Source: Auanema rhodensis | Lineage: Eukaryota > Nematoda > Chromadorea > Rhabditida > Rhabditidae | Assembly: GCA_964057225.1 (NCBI GenBank) | Contig: OZ059895.1 | Span: 6,572,001-6,636,000 of the forward strand | DNA: 64,000 bases | Reading direction: 5' to 3' | Part shown: piece after piece, positions 1 to 21,690 of the stretch | How positions within the stretch are numbered: position 1 is the first letter of the stretch | Layout: every line of letters starts with the position of its first letter | Translations under genes and position numbers: made by a program | Notes under the pieces: generated by a model | What the model was told of the DNA's origin: nothing | The model's database searches: none | The model's input: the letters and a program-made list of their open reading frames with translations, nothing else

Positions 1-7209
<7,209 letters not shown>

Positions 7210-8991
7210 CCGGCTACAAATGGTTGCAGTTGATATTGTTAAGAGAAATAGAACGTCGAGGAATAACGTAGAACTGTGAATCTGTCATGCAAACAGAATG
7301 ATTAAGGAATTAGATGACCAGTTCGGTTTCCTGTAGCTTCAATCCGTAGCGATTCCTATTATACTCTCTTGTTATTGCTTAGTGTATAGAATAAGCAATA
7401 TATTATCTAATGCTCATAAACTACACAAACTTAAGCTACAAATAAAAAGATTTGAGGAATATAAGCTATTAGTAGAATATAGAATAAAAATGGCAACAGG
7501 ACTACTTAGAATTAGATATGAATACAACCTAATGATGTGATATAGATTTCTGTATAATAGAAACAGTGGTTGGAAAAGGACTAGAGAAGACAACGGGAGC
7601 GATAGATGCTGATGGTAGTAGCGGGGCGACGACGAGGGAAGTGGGAAATGGACGTCTCTCTCTATTAGTCTATCTTTCTTTCTCTTTCTATCTTATTCTG
7701 TCTCTTCTATCTACATGTATTTATATGTATGTGTGCCTGGTTGTCTTTTTCCTCTCTCGTTACATGTATAAATGTATGTCGCCTGTATGTCCTCCTGTTC
7801 GCCGTCCGCCCATCCGCGTTCTTCATCTTCTTTCCCTCTCTAGTTTCTTACCTCTGTATCAGCATCCCTTCTGCTACCTCCCCACGCTCGCGATCTTCGC
7901 CGATCTGACAGACAAACTCTCATCGGAGCTGGCTACTCTACCTACCATCTGACCGAATTCCTACATCTCTTTCTCTCATTCTCATACTCGCTAACTAACC
8001 ATATAACGTTTTCTATTGCCACATATCAGCCCATAGCTACAGCTATTCCTGACAATAGTCCAGAACGATTCCTCACTATACAGCTACTTCTCACCATAGT
8101 CCAAAAACATTTCTGATTGTTAATTCAAGTTGGTTTGAGCATTTTCAAAATAATTGAAGGAATCTTTGATTATTCAAGAAAAGACTTGCTACACTGTCAG
8201 CTCAACAAATATGATCACCACAAGCTACAACAGTAGCGGTTTTCATAAATCTATTTCCAGCAGAATGGGCAAAAACTTAAACACACCAATAATAGGTTGT
8301 GTTACCTCAATCTATGGATAGAAATTTTTGATCCAAATCCCCAAAACAGACAAGAGTCGATAACCCTTGGAGTTAGTATGATGAACTGACCTTGTGTCCA
8401 GCCCGTTTATTGCCACGTCATTTCACATCTTAAATAACGTCATCTGACACTCGTAGACATCAGACAGCATATTCAAATGCGTTAGTTCGGAGATTTTAAT
8501 AGTATGTAAACAAAAAGATAAATATTGCCTAATTCCAGGAACGCATTTATACAAGAATAAAAGAATTTTGGAATTTCTAAACATTAAACATTAACTACAT
8601 TATTGGCATTTTGTGATTCTCAAAAATAATCAAAACTTACAAAAAGAAACAGCGTGAACAAAAACTGAACCACATACCCGAATCAGATGATTAAAAAATT
8701 AAATCAAGCAAACGCTATGCAAAAATTTGCATACTCTCTGTCGCTTCAAGACTTATAACTCAATAAAATGAAATTGAAACTTTCATTATGCATAATGTCA
8801 TAAATGACACAAAGTGATAACAGAAATAATTATATTAGATGAAGGATAAAAATTAAGGTGTACAAATTAGTGATAGTAAAAATCTTCTACACATATCTAA
8901 AGCTATATCAATAGACTGAGAGCAAGCTGTTGCTTTGACCTGTACATGCAAATTGTCAAAAAATTTAACTTTCACTTAAAATCCTAGATAG
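7210..8991. other. Intergenic: wts-1 upstream region and 3' flank of the coiled-coil gene
   Basis: No coding exon is supported. Around 7640-7960 the plus strand is a mixed pyrimidine tract (CT runs plus a short GC-richer block near 7790-7820). This leaves a 128-codon open frame that is low complexity and that I discard. The remainder is AT-rich. It probably holds the wts-1 promoter or 5' UTR and the 3' UTR of the gene ending at 8992. Confidence 0.5.
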
Positions 8992-10582
8992 TTAAAGTTG
9001 TTCCCCACCGTTTTCCAGAGGACCCTCAGGCACTGGAATATCTGAAAAGGAACAAAAGCTTCAAATGAAGAAAATATATACTTACTCTTTTTGTCGTCAT
9101 AATCATTATCGTGGAGTCTATCACTATCTTTTAAACTATCGTCTCGATCTTCCAATTTCACACGATCACCAGGACCAATTGGTAAATCCAATTGAGGAAC
9201 AGCTTTAAAGAAAAGTTTAAATATTCAAATAAGAATGTAAAACGAAATACCTCCTTCATTTTCAGTATCGGATGGCTTTTCTACATTGCTAGCATCTTCA
9301 AATAAGATAAACATTAAAGAATCAGATAAAAAAAAACATACTCAGTATAACATCGGGTAGTGTAGTCGTTTCAATTTCAGCAGCAATATTTAGAGCAGGA
9401 GCATTTACGGAATTCTGTGAATTAATTGATTAGAACACTATTTATGAATTAGGATATACCTGAAATGTTTCAGACTTTGCGTTAGTTTTAAAACTACCAG
9501 ATTTAAGAGCAGTTACTTCATTTTTCAAACTGAAAAAAAACTCATTATAAATTTAGAACAAAAGACGCATTACATTTCAATAGTTTCTGTTAGTCGCTTT
9601 GCAATTATTTCTTGAGTCGACAATAAAGTTTTTAAAGAAGTTGTGTTCCTTTCCCCTTCGGCCTAAGATATCATTATAAATAATAAACATACAATATACA
9701 TTAAACAAAAACTTACAACGCTTCGACGTAATTCCACAACTAAATCTTCTTTATCCCTAAAAAAACGAAATTTTATATTTATAAACATAAAACATCTTGT
9801 CAAACATACTTAATGGTTTGCTCTAATTTATTCTTTTCTAATAAATCATTATCCACCTTTAGCTTAGCATTTCGGAGTGAAGTGGTGCATTCTAAATTAA
9901 TAAAAATTTATTTAAAAAGTGAGTTTTCTTTTAATTTTACCATCGACCTTACTAGTACATTCCATTCTGTCATTTTTCATAGTATTCTCAATACTTCGGA
10001 ACTTTTCCAAATCTGCTTTCGAATCTACAAATCACTTTAATAAGAAAAGAAAGTTTTATATTCTTTTCCAACCTATTAACTGCTGTTTAGTATTTTTGTT
10101 TAATTGTTGTAAACTATCTAATTGTTCTCTTAAAAACGATAATTCTGTTGATTGCGCCTGAATATATACATAAAATCTGTGATCACGTATAAAAGTTCTT
10201 ACTTGATAAATGTAAAATAAATAGAAAAAGAAGACAAGTCCAAACAAAAAGAGAAACAATGGCCAATTTCTCATTGCTGGACGATCAGAATTTGACCTGA
10301 AACGTATACTCTGAGTGACATTATGTTATATATAAATTGGTCGGATTTAAATAAAATACATGAATGGTAGTGAGAAGAGGAAACACGAATAGATAATAAC
10401 GAGAAACATGGCCATTTGTTCAATAATAAGCCCACATAAAGAGAATTTTAGACAACTAAACCAAAAACGGATTAAGAACTACAGCTAATTAGCGATCAAA
10501 AAACAATGTATTGAGAGAAAATAGAAAGATAAAATGTAACAGACCTGAGTAGCGGTTTCCGACTGGAGACCGATGAAAACAT
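8992..10582 (-). CDS. Type II membrane protein with luminal coiled coil, GOLM1/CASC4-like
   Basis: Exons (minus): 10545-10582 (coding part; acceptor at 10597), 10203-10296, 10073-10157, 9941-10024, 9810-9891, 9717-9756, 9574-9662, 9460-9529, 9342-9414, 9251-9295, 9086-9202, 8992-9041; 288 residues, all phases close. Seen: a short basic/Ser N-terminus, one membrane segment at about 25-43 with no cleavable signal, a long heptad-rich coiled coil (about 45-175) containing two Cys, then an acidic Asp-rich tail. This architecture matches Golgi type II proteins of the GOLM1/CASC4 family. The family call rests on layout plus weak similarity, so other Golgi or ER coiled-coil proteins are possible. It lies 368 nt downstream of uri-1 on the same strand, which allows co-transcription. 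Confidence 0.6.
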
Positions 10583-10949
10583 ACAGCTTTCCCACTCTAA
10601 AAAAGAAACATTAAATAATTAACGAGGGCAGAGAAGCAACAAAAAATGAAAGGAATAACAAGACAAATTAAAACAAATGCGATGGGATATGTTTAAAAAC
10701 GTGGTTTGTTAGAAGAAACGTGGCAAAATGACAAAAGCGTGACTTTGTAAACAATTTTTGAGGTCGACGACATGATAAGGTCATATAAAATGAAAAAAAA
10801 ACTAAAAATTTCTCAAGTATTCTTATGACGAAAGACATTTTTATCGGAGAAAACCGTAAAACATTTAGAGTTTAATCGATGGCTTACTTGGCATTGGAAA
10901 CAATTTAAGAACAACAACAAACAACAATATATGAAAACAAAATGTGGAC

Positions 10950-12593
10950 TTATAAGTTTTTTCGTTGAGCTTTGAATTTACTAATACGCTTTGGTGGTTC
11001 AGTAGATGTCGAAGGCTCAATGTCAAGCTGGGATGAAACCGAAGGAACAACTGAAACAATGCTAACAATAATGCTCATAACAGCTAATCAAACCCATAGG
11101 TTGCCGTTCAACAAAAACTCCAGAAAATGCATCTTGACTCCCAGAAATAACGCGAGGTTTGCTCTCGGCTTTTTTCATTTCACGTATTGCTTCGTGATCG
11201 ATTGGGCCAGGCTGATTAGCATTTCGTAAAATACTACCAGTTCCTTCTGTGAGTCCGAACGATTGAGGCTCATGAACTTCCAGACAATTTGGCTGTACAA
11301 TAAGAATAACACAAAATAACTTATTTTTTAGTCAAATACTTACCGTTTGAGTAAGGTCATTTTCATCAGCAAAATGTACACTACGACGTCTTCCAGTGTT
11401 AGACGAAGAAGGCATTACATTTGACGATTCTTTTAACACTGAGGGTTTAGATAAGCGTGTTTCCTCTTCGGGTAAATCATCTGAGTCCAGCCTAAGGTTA
11501 TTAAATGATTCCGTCACTGAAGAAGAGGTTAATATACTCTTCATCATCTTCTTCATCATCATCATCATCATCGTCGTCATCATCACTGTCATCATCAAGC
11601 CGAGCAAGTAACTTGTTGAAATCCTTTAAAACAACATAAAAAATACAATAATATTCAAATAAAGTCTATACCTCAGCACTTACACCAGGAGGCGGATGCA
11701 TTTTCTCTTCCTCTTCCTCTTCCTCCAATTCATTATTTGTTTTTTCTAATAGTTCTAACTCCTCTAATCTTTTCATTATATCAGCCTATTTTAAAAGTTT
11801 AAAGTATCTCACTTAATTAAAAATAAAACTTACATTAGAATCTGTTTGTTGTGAGGGTTTAAGAGTTTTGATAGCTCTCTGTTTGTCGCGATTTCCTACA
11901 TTAAAACAATATACAAAGTAAAAAATCAAAGTATACGTTTGAATTCTGCTTCTTTTTCTTCGTCATATTCTTCTCGAATTTCAATTTCCTCTCCTTGGCT
12001 ATTCTAAATTTATTTTTAACCAAAGGAAGAAAAAAAAACAAGTATACTCCTCTAAATAGCTTTTCTGCAAATCCGAGCTGATCATTGATAAGTTTTTTCT
12101 CAGCTTCGACATCACTAATAACTTTTTTTATAGCTTAAAGAAAAAATTATGAATCGAATAGCCGTAACAACGTACTGTCCATTTGTCTATTCAGAGTTTC
12201 AACGGCTTCAAACGTTGATTTTTCTACAAAATAGCCATCCCCGATTAGCATCATCACTTCATTAGTTCTAACTATTTTTCCCGGCATGAAGCCTACTTTA
12301 CCAAAAGGAACCTGAGAAGCAGGATATAAAATATAAAAATAATTTATAAAAACATACCATTACATGATATTGTAATTTCTTAGGCAGATCTGTCAATCGT
12401 TTTATTAGAGCATTATATTCTTTTAACTGTTCCTTTTTTTGCTTAGCTACACCATCAATTCTTTCATTTTCCTACGCTTATAAAAGTTTGTTAAACCGGA
12501 GTACAGTAAAATGTGTACCTGATCCACAGCTGATTTTAAGATTCTGTACTTTTCATCATTTTCTTCTTTACTGCCATTAGTTGAAGAGAACAT
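10950..12593 (-). CDS. uri-1: Unconventional prefoldin RPB5 interactor (URI)
   Basis: Prefoldin-like chaperone subunit that binds RPB5 and takes part in RNA polymerase assembly and TOR-linked signalling. Exons (minus): 12519-12593, 12358-12471, 12176-12311, 12048-12133, 11937-12003, 11834-11895, 11672-11785, 11587-11623, 11344-11516, 11094-11292, 10950-11050; 387 residues. Seen: N-terminal coiled coil, the prefoldin-alpha core with MVPFGKVGFMPGKIV and MLIGDGYFVEK, an acidic middle, and the URI C-terminal signature DAFSGVFVERQ followed by KRISKFKAQRK. The model needs a 70-nt intron (11517-11586) that contains an Asp-coding GAT repeat. Without removing it the frame runs into a TAA. Upstream CTCTTTAG at about 12602-12609 could be a trans-splice acceptor. 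Confidence 0.9.
11517..11586 (-). other. Putative uri-1 intron containing a GAT (poly-Asp) repeat
   Basis: The preceding exon reads ...LLARLDDD and would continue in frame through about 17 more acidic residues before a TAA. The conserved C-terminal half is in another frame. Removing GTGATG...TTCTTCAG (70 nt, with a TTAAC branch-like site) restores the frame exactly. GTGA donors occur elsewhere in the window (wts-1 near 1081). The alternative is a one-base error or a true frameshift in the repeat. Confidence 0.55.
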
Positions 12594-12997
12594 ATTTCTT
12601 TACTAAAGAGAAAGTATTGGAGATACAGAGTTGAACAATCAATTCAGCGTGACCTTCTGTGCAACTCCTACTTCATACACAGAAAACACGCAAGCGTGTT
12701 TACTTGGCCCATTTATGGTTTTTGTTGCAAGTCTTGACTATGCAACTAAAGTTTTAATGTTTTAAGTAAGAAAAATCATATTAAAGTTTATATGGCCATT
12801 TAGCGATATAAATTGAGGGGATGCATTTACTGTTTGAGGACAGTTTATTAGTAAATGTGTTGTAAACTATTTATATGTACAAAAGACAAAAATTTAATAA
12901 AATACAGAAAACATTGTTGTTGCTTTGTAGCAACTTAATGTCAAGATGCTTGGCAAAATAAATGAAAATGTTGAGCAGTATCCCTGGTGTTATCTCT
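12594..12997. other. Intergenic between the phospholipase-like gene and uri-1
   Basis: About 400 nt, AT-rich, with no open frame of interest. It should contain the 3' UTR of the phospholipase-like gene (a minus-strand AATAAA-type signal lies near 12895-12900 as TTTATT-like sequence) and the uri-1 5' end. The spacing is compatible with either an operon or two promoters. Confidence 0.4.
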
Positions 12998-13892
12998 CTA
13001 ATGTGATCCTTGTGCTTCGCGAACCTTATCTTCTATCTTCTTAATGTCATCTTTTAAGGTGGACTCCGTGTTATTATGGCTAATTCATAAAATCATTTAG
13101 AATTCTTGAATTAAATGAAAATTACCTGACAATATATTCATAATCGTTCACATCCGGCTCGCTCTGTTTTTCTTCGTCATGAGTGATCTTGAAATTATAA
13201 GCATTATTTTTCCAAATTTACTGATTAGTTGATACCAACCGTCTCAGTTTGGTTGCTGGAACTTATCGTACCGTTGCCAGATCTTAGATAAGCATCTTCA
13301 CCAAATTCTCTAACCAAGCCACAGAAAAGTGGAGAATTCTCTTTATTACAGATCTGATTCGAAACAGTGGAATCCTAAAAAAAATAAAATACTTAATTAT
13401 GTTACCAAAAGGCGGTAACTTACATCTAAACATTTGCAGAAAACATCATCGCAATGCTTTCTTCCAAGTTGGTCATCGTAGCATTTATCATGATGTATAC
13501 AACATTGGTTGATATTTTCTGAAACAAAGAAGATCACTGGAATGCTACCGAATCTAAGATCGCCGTAGCCAACAATGAAACATAAAATGCGTTAAAAAAC
13601 ATCTAGAACTTAATATTTCATAATATCTAGACAGGAATATTTAACTTACAGAGTAAATAATAAGAGAATAATTTAAAAAATTGTCTTTACTAACGTTTAA
13701 GAGCCGGACAATCGATTTCAACCTGATTTTCACTTATATATTTAGAAAAATCATCAGTTCCACATTCCCATTCGATCTCATCTTCTTCTAAATTATTAAA
13801 TAAACCCAAGAAAAAATCGAAAATTTACCATAATCTAAGTCAGTTGCAAAGATGATGGCAACTAGACAGAAAAGATATATCCAAATATGCAT
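12998..13892 (-). CDS. Secreted phospholipase A2-like protein (nematode type)
   Basis: Exons (minus): 13829-13892, 13695-13787, 13424-13518, 13240-13374, 13126-13187, 12998-13079; 176 residues. Seen: a signal peptide (about 1-16), a Cys-rich core with the PLA2 active-site motif CCIHHDKCYDD (His62-Asp63 as the catalytic pair), further Cys residues in DDVFCKCLD, then a hydrophilic tail with several N-glycosylation sequons and acidic patches. A canonical YGCYCG calcium loop is not visible; ECGTDD at about 29-34 occupies that place, as I recall for short nematode PLA2 homologues. Hydrolysis of phospholipid sn-2 esters is inferred from the family, not shown. A CGTTTCAG acceptor at about 13926 precedes the ATG by roughly 30 nt. 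Confidence 0.82.
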
Positions 13893-14816
13893 TATGATTT
13901 AAATGGTTAGTAAAGTTGTAAGCTGAAACGTTTCAAAAGTATACATTGAATGACATGAAATTGAGACAGTCTCTAACAAATTCAGCTATTCCATTTTTAT
14001 CGAGATGAACATGAATAAAACGAAAAACATATAAAGCTAGAAGACTGTTGTACCGACTGAGCTTAAGGCCACCATGTTGCCACCCAAAGTGGAAAATACA
14101 GGTTTAAATCGATGACATCATTCGTTATGGACTATTAAATAGAAAAAAACGCGATGAAAAATAAAATTGGATTCACTTCCTTGGACTTGGATTGCTGCCA
14201 CAGCTTTGGTCCAGAAACTCAGATTCCCACTTGTAAAAAATTATTCGAAGCCCATTATTGAAACCGGCAACCCCATACATAATGAATTATCTTAGTCTCA
14301 TTACTTACGACGAACAGTTGTCATAACATATACGAAATTAACATGATGAGAAATATATTATTCAAGTTAGCCAAGAAAAACTCGACTAACTATGTGGGGC
14401 ATCACACGTAAATGCTGTAAATAAATGAAAGTTATGTTCGTGTGACCTAGAGCAAAGTACAAAACACCATTAAGAATCTCAATTATATATAAGATGTTTT
14501 TTTTTCGCTTTGTGCAATAAGAAGAACTGTTCTGAAACAAAAACAAGACAAACTAGTGCTTTAGGAAAATTCATTCTCGATTAAATGACAAAAAGTGAAA
14601 TTGAAATTTTAGGATTGAGCAACTGTTGTTTTGAGCAATATTATAATGGACCCTTTTGAGACCGTACGACAATCGCTTGGCAATAAGCATTGATTACACT
14701 TGAAATTCTTTTGTAAATTCACAGACGTATTTAACAGAAATATTAATACGGTTAGTATTGTTTGTTTGTAAGTAATGGAGTTGATAAAATTAAATCTAAA
14801 ACACGGATGATCCTAA
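13893..14816. other. Intergenic between the GGT gene and the phospholipase-like gene
   Basis: About 920 nt without a supported gene. AT-rich and without long repeats. It should hold the GGT 3' UTR and the 5' region of the phospholipase-like gene. The size argues for an independent promoter for the latter. Confidence 0.4.
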
Positions 14817-17720
<2,904 letters not shown>

Positions 17721-18114
17721 CTTCTTAATATTGATCACGAATTCATCCGCGTTCACTATCACGCACTAAAAGTTTGATAACGATTTTAGAAACTGACTCC
17801 TACGAGCGTTACTATCAGGGCTTCTTTTATCGAATAAATTGCGTAGTTTCAATGTATAGATCTTGTCTTCAATTAGCCCCGGAACCCCCCAGCTTCACAA
17901 CATGTATAATTGTATTTTCTTATCTAAATCTATTGTACTTTTAAAAAATGTCTAGCCGAAAGAATAGTATATTGTGAAACTCAATTTAACACCATAACAG
18001 TTAAAAAACACAAACTTCTTCAAAAATTTATACAAACACCTTGAACTTTTAAAAGACTTTATAAAATTATGCCGAACAAGCAATTACATTCAGAAATATT
18101 CATATATATAAAGA
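17721..18114. other. Intergenic between rsbp-1 and the GGT gene
   Basis: About 390 nt, AT-rich, no gene seen. A possible acceptor ACTTTTAG (minus, about 17770-17777) lies 50 nt before the GGT start. The short distance allows co-transcription with rsbp-1. Confidence 0.35.
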
Positions 18115-19264
18115 TTAGGCATAGCTAGTTTTAAGATTGGAGCACATACACTGCGGCCTACAGGAAGTAGCACGCCGACGCCGAGGAGTAACCTAGAAAA
18201 GCTTGTTATTGATATTTACATAGTTAAACTGGTTTACCTTATCTGTTGGCGACGACTCGCTGGTTGAAAAGTGAACGGTGATCAAATTCTCTAAGTTTTC
18301 CAACATCGATTCCATGTTGGCGATCTAGAATATATGACACTGAACTTAAAAACTGTTGATTCTAAACAACCTGAGCTGGGGTAATTGAGGGCTCGGTTGG
18401 TGCTGGAAACGTTCTCTCCAAGGCCACACATCGTTTCATTTCCACTACGTAAGCTGCTACACAGCCAATAAACTGTGAAGCATGTCTGGTAAATTCGACA
18501 CCTATAATACTGCGATCAGAATAATGATACCAATTATTTTAAACCTTCATGTCGTAGCTGAGGTAATACACAATTTTTTGCCGCTTCACAAGCTTTAAGA
18601 CAAGCTCGACCGGCAGTTTCAACTTCTCTGCAAAAGTATAAATATGATTCTTGATATACGTTAAACTAATATATATAACATGTGCTGTCAGAGTGTGTAC
18701 TGCTAGCAGACAACTCAACCAGTCAATCAATATCTCAAATTCGGGAACAAACCTTCTTAATGATGCTCCATCTTGGGATGTACCTATGCCCTGGGTAGCA
18801 TGGCGGAAGAGAGCCAATTGGACTTGGCACTCATGTACCAACTAAAACAAAATTTTTATTATTGGAAAAAAACCAATTAGGAAAGCAGCATTCACAAGTA
18901 ATGACTTGAGGCCAATAGAATCATCGATTAAAATTTGTCCGAATTTAGAGCAAAAACTATGTGCACAAAGCAGACACGATATGTATTTATACCTCTTACG
19001 ATCAAAATAAGCGAGAACAAAATGAAATAAACCGATAAAAGACAAAATGCATTCGAAACATGATAAGAATTGTAAGTAATATACTACAATTTCCGTTAAA
19101 ATGTTAGAAAAAATATACAATTACAGCTCGTGCTGACTAACACACAGCTAAGATATTACAGTTAAGGCATAAACAAACATTTAGTAAAACTAGTAGAAAT
19201 AATGAAAATACAACTAGCTTACCTCGTTTAACTTCCTTACATTAGACATGGGGTGCTGTCTCAT
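18115..19264 (-). CDS. rsbp-1: R7-type RGS binding protein (RGS7BP/R7BP family)
   Basis: Anchors R7 RGS-Gbeta5 complexes at the plasma membrane and so tunes Go/Gq signalling in neurons. Exons (minus): 19223-19287 (ATG at 19264), 18753-18841, 18545-18627, 18371-18501, 18238-18324, 18115-18192; 169 residues. Seen: an all-helical region (VHECQVQLALFRH, GRACLKACEAAKN, FIGCVAAYVVEMKRC) and a C-terminal RRRRATSCRPQCMC patch, that is a polybasic stretch with nearby cysteines, as in the palmitoylated, nuclear-signal-bearing tail of vertebrate R7BP. An acceptor TTATTGTCAG ends at 19288, 47 nt below the chaf-1 stop, and the short GC-rich leader stays open upstream of the ATG. The second intron end to start is 381 nt, long for this window. 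Confidence 0.82.
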
Positions 19265-19287
19265 GCCGGCGGGCAAACCGCCCGCGG

Positions 19288-19301
19288 CTGACAATAAAAA
19301 A
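19288..19301 (-). promoter_or_regulatory. Probable trans-splice acceptor of rsbp-1
   Basis: Reads TTTTTTATTGTCAG on the minus strand, directly before the exon with the rsbp-1 ATG. It lies 47 nt after the chaf-1 TAG (19335-19337), which is too short for a separate promoter. A cis-fusion from within the last chaf-1 exon would be in frame only from a weak internal donor, so a downstream operon gene is the simpler reading. Confidence 0.5.
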
Positions 19302-19334
19302 GCGAAGAAAAGTTAGAAAATAAAGTAGTAGAAT

Positions 19335-21690
19335 CTAGGGAAGAAGAACGGCCAAATGGCCAGGTAGATGGGTCAGAGGGCAGGAATACGAGGGACCGAG
19401 AATGACGGGAACCAACACTTTATCTTTCTTCAGCACGCGCTGCTTCCACTCATTCGCACGCGCTGCGAGCCTAGCCGCTCGCGCCTCAGGATTGTCTGCC
19501 TCTAGTCGCTGGTCGCTCTCTTCGTCTGCACCCTCGCCGTCGGATAAATAGCCGGGTTCTACGAAGAAATCGCCTTGGTCTGAGTCCGCCTCGTCCGTCT
19601 CTGGGTCCTGCAACGATAACGCAATCAACTTAGCTCAGCTTTTGGAATTCCTTTCAACAACTATCGTGGGAAGGCGTGATCTCGCGTTGCGGCGCGTATC
19701 ACGTGCTTCAACACGGATTGCGTTCGGAATAAGCAGAGCCAAAAACAATAATAAGTTTTTTTTGGCAAAATATCCAAAATTAACATTTTTGTATTCACAA
19801 TTTAATAATATATAAAAAGTTTAATATTTCAAAAATCAAAGTTTTTTTTAAATGAAAGCTCTATTATTTCTGTTTATTAGATAGTTTTGATCAGTTAAAG
19901 TAGAAAAAAATCAATAACTGCCCACAAAAGACAAAACCAAAACAAGCTTAGCATCCGTGTTGCACCGATACATTTGCACACACTTATAATCTTTTTAAAT
20001 ACGAAAACATGAAATAAAAACATACCTCCTCATCTGATCTACATTCCTCCGCGTCAGAAGGTTCATCTTCCCATTCAACATCTGAATCAACCTAGAAAAA
20101 AATGGTTTATCACTTTCCTCACTGTATAAAGCTTCCAAAAGGGCAGAAATAAAAACTTACATCATAATCAATTTCACTTGACTCAGCTAACCACGGTTTA
20201 CGACACTTAACCTTTCTGTCTTTTTTTCGCCAAGTTCCATAATATGGTGGTCGATAGTTATCATGAAATTGGAATAATTTAGCCCGCAACTCACTGCAAA
20301 ACAACTTGAAATTATAAAAAAAAACATGACAGGGTATGATTACATTTTTCGAGGACAAACATAAGTTCTTTTCTTTGAAATTTCATCTAGATATGTATTC
20401 TTAGTTACCTAAAATGAATATTTTAAACACATTCTAATTAATACAACTTTACATCTTCAAGTTGAGTTAGAATGTCTGCGTCTGTAGGTAAAATTTCCCT
20501 CTGGTGAAGGGGAGCAAGAGTCATACCGGGTTTCACCTAAAAGAAAACAATGAAAGATTATGGAAAGTATTAAACAGACTTGGAATGGCTTATACCATAA
20601 ATCATCATCTTCTTCATTAACACCTTGGTATTTTTTCTCAACTCTATTAAAGAACCCTATAAATCTTGCAGATGCTTTACGTTTTCGGCCTTCTTGTGCC
20701 TAAAATAAAAAGTTTTAGAACTGTTCATTTCCCATGCATTAGTTCATAAAGAAAAGGAACTGGACACTAAATATTTCAATGAAAATCGTATTGAAAAGAA
20801 ACCAGAGTGGGTCTGAAGCGTGCACTTTAACCAATATAACTACCACTTCACCTCTTTTTGAAACATGACCGACAAAAATTTACACGTAGTTCCTCATGTT
20901 AAAACGAAAAAGCTACTAGGATTGCAACATGCATAATACCCTTAGAGAAAATCCGGTCAATCAAACCATACCTCTTCTTCTTTCCTTTTTTGAAATTTCT
21001 TTTCTTCTTCCTCTCGCCGTTTGGCTTCCTTGCGTTCATCTTCTTCCTTCTTACGCAGAGCTAACTCCTCTCGTTTTTTCTGTTTCTCTTCTTCTTCCTT
21101 TCGTTTTTTTTCGGCACGTTCTTCTTCTGCCTTGCGTTTTTCCTCTTTCCGTTTTTCTTCTTCACGCCTCTTTTCTTCTCGTTCCCTAGTATAACAGTTA
21201 AAAAAAATAAATACGAAAAAAGGCATACTTTTCTTTCTTTTCACGTTCTAATCTTTTTTCTTCAGCTGCCTTTTCCTTCTCCAACTAAAATAAAAATATA
21301 GGACTCTCAAGATCTCCTATCACCATACCCTAGCTTTTTCACGTTCTTCTTCCTTTTGTTTCTTTATTTCAAGTTTTCTTAAACGTTCAGCTTCTCTCTC
21401 TTCCTAAATGAAAAAGAGGTATGCGTTAAACCTATGAAAACTGTTACCTTACTGAGCTTAGGAGTTCTAGGAACTTTCCTACCAGAAGCTGTAATTGAAC
21501 TTACATTCAGAGCATCTTCATCTGTTAAATCAATGCATTCAACAACATCAACCTGAAGAACAGACTCAAAAGAAGATGTGACTATCTTAATTGAAACCTT
21601 GAGTTTTTTTGCCTCTGGTTCTGTTGGCGATCCGGGATCATCCATCTCGGGAAGAGCAATAAGATTTTCTTTGCAACCTTCCTGATCCAT
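19335..21690 (-). CDS. chaf-1: Chromatin assembly factor 1 large subunit (p150/CHAF1A)
   Basis: Histone H3-H4 chaperone subunit that deposits nucleosomes behind the replication fork with PCNA. Exons (minus): 21448-21690, 21329-21403, 21229-21284, 20972-21185, 20580-20699, 20453-20536, 20344-20408, 20161-20293, 20026-20091, 19335-19607; 442 residues. Seen: a SUMO-interacting motif VECIDLTDED (about 50-59); the KER region, a charged Lys/Glu/Arg helix of about 130 residues; ARFIGFF; the conserved core FQFHDNYRPPYYGTW; EIDYDVDSDVEWEDEP; an acidic stretch and FFVEPGYLSDGEG. The protein ends soon after the VPVILGPSYS strand, so the long C-terminal winged-helix part of vertebrate p150 is absent. The last exon is very GC-rich compared with the others. 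An alternative 53-nt intron near the stop would change only the last residues. Confidence 0.92.
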
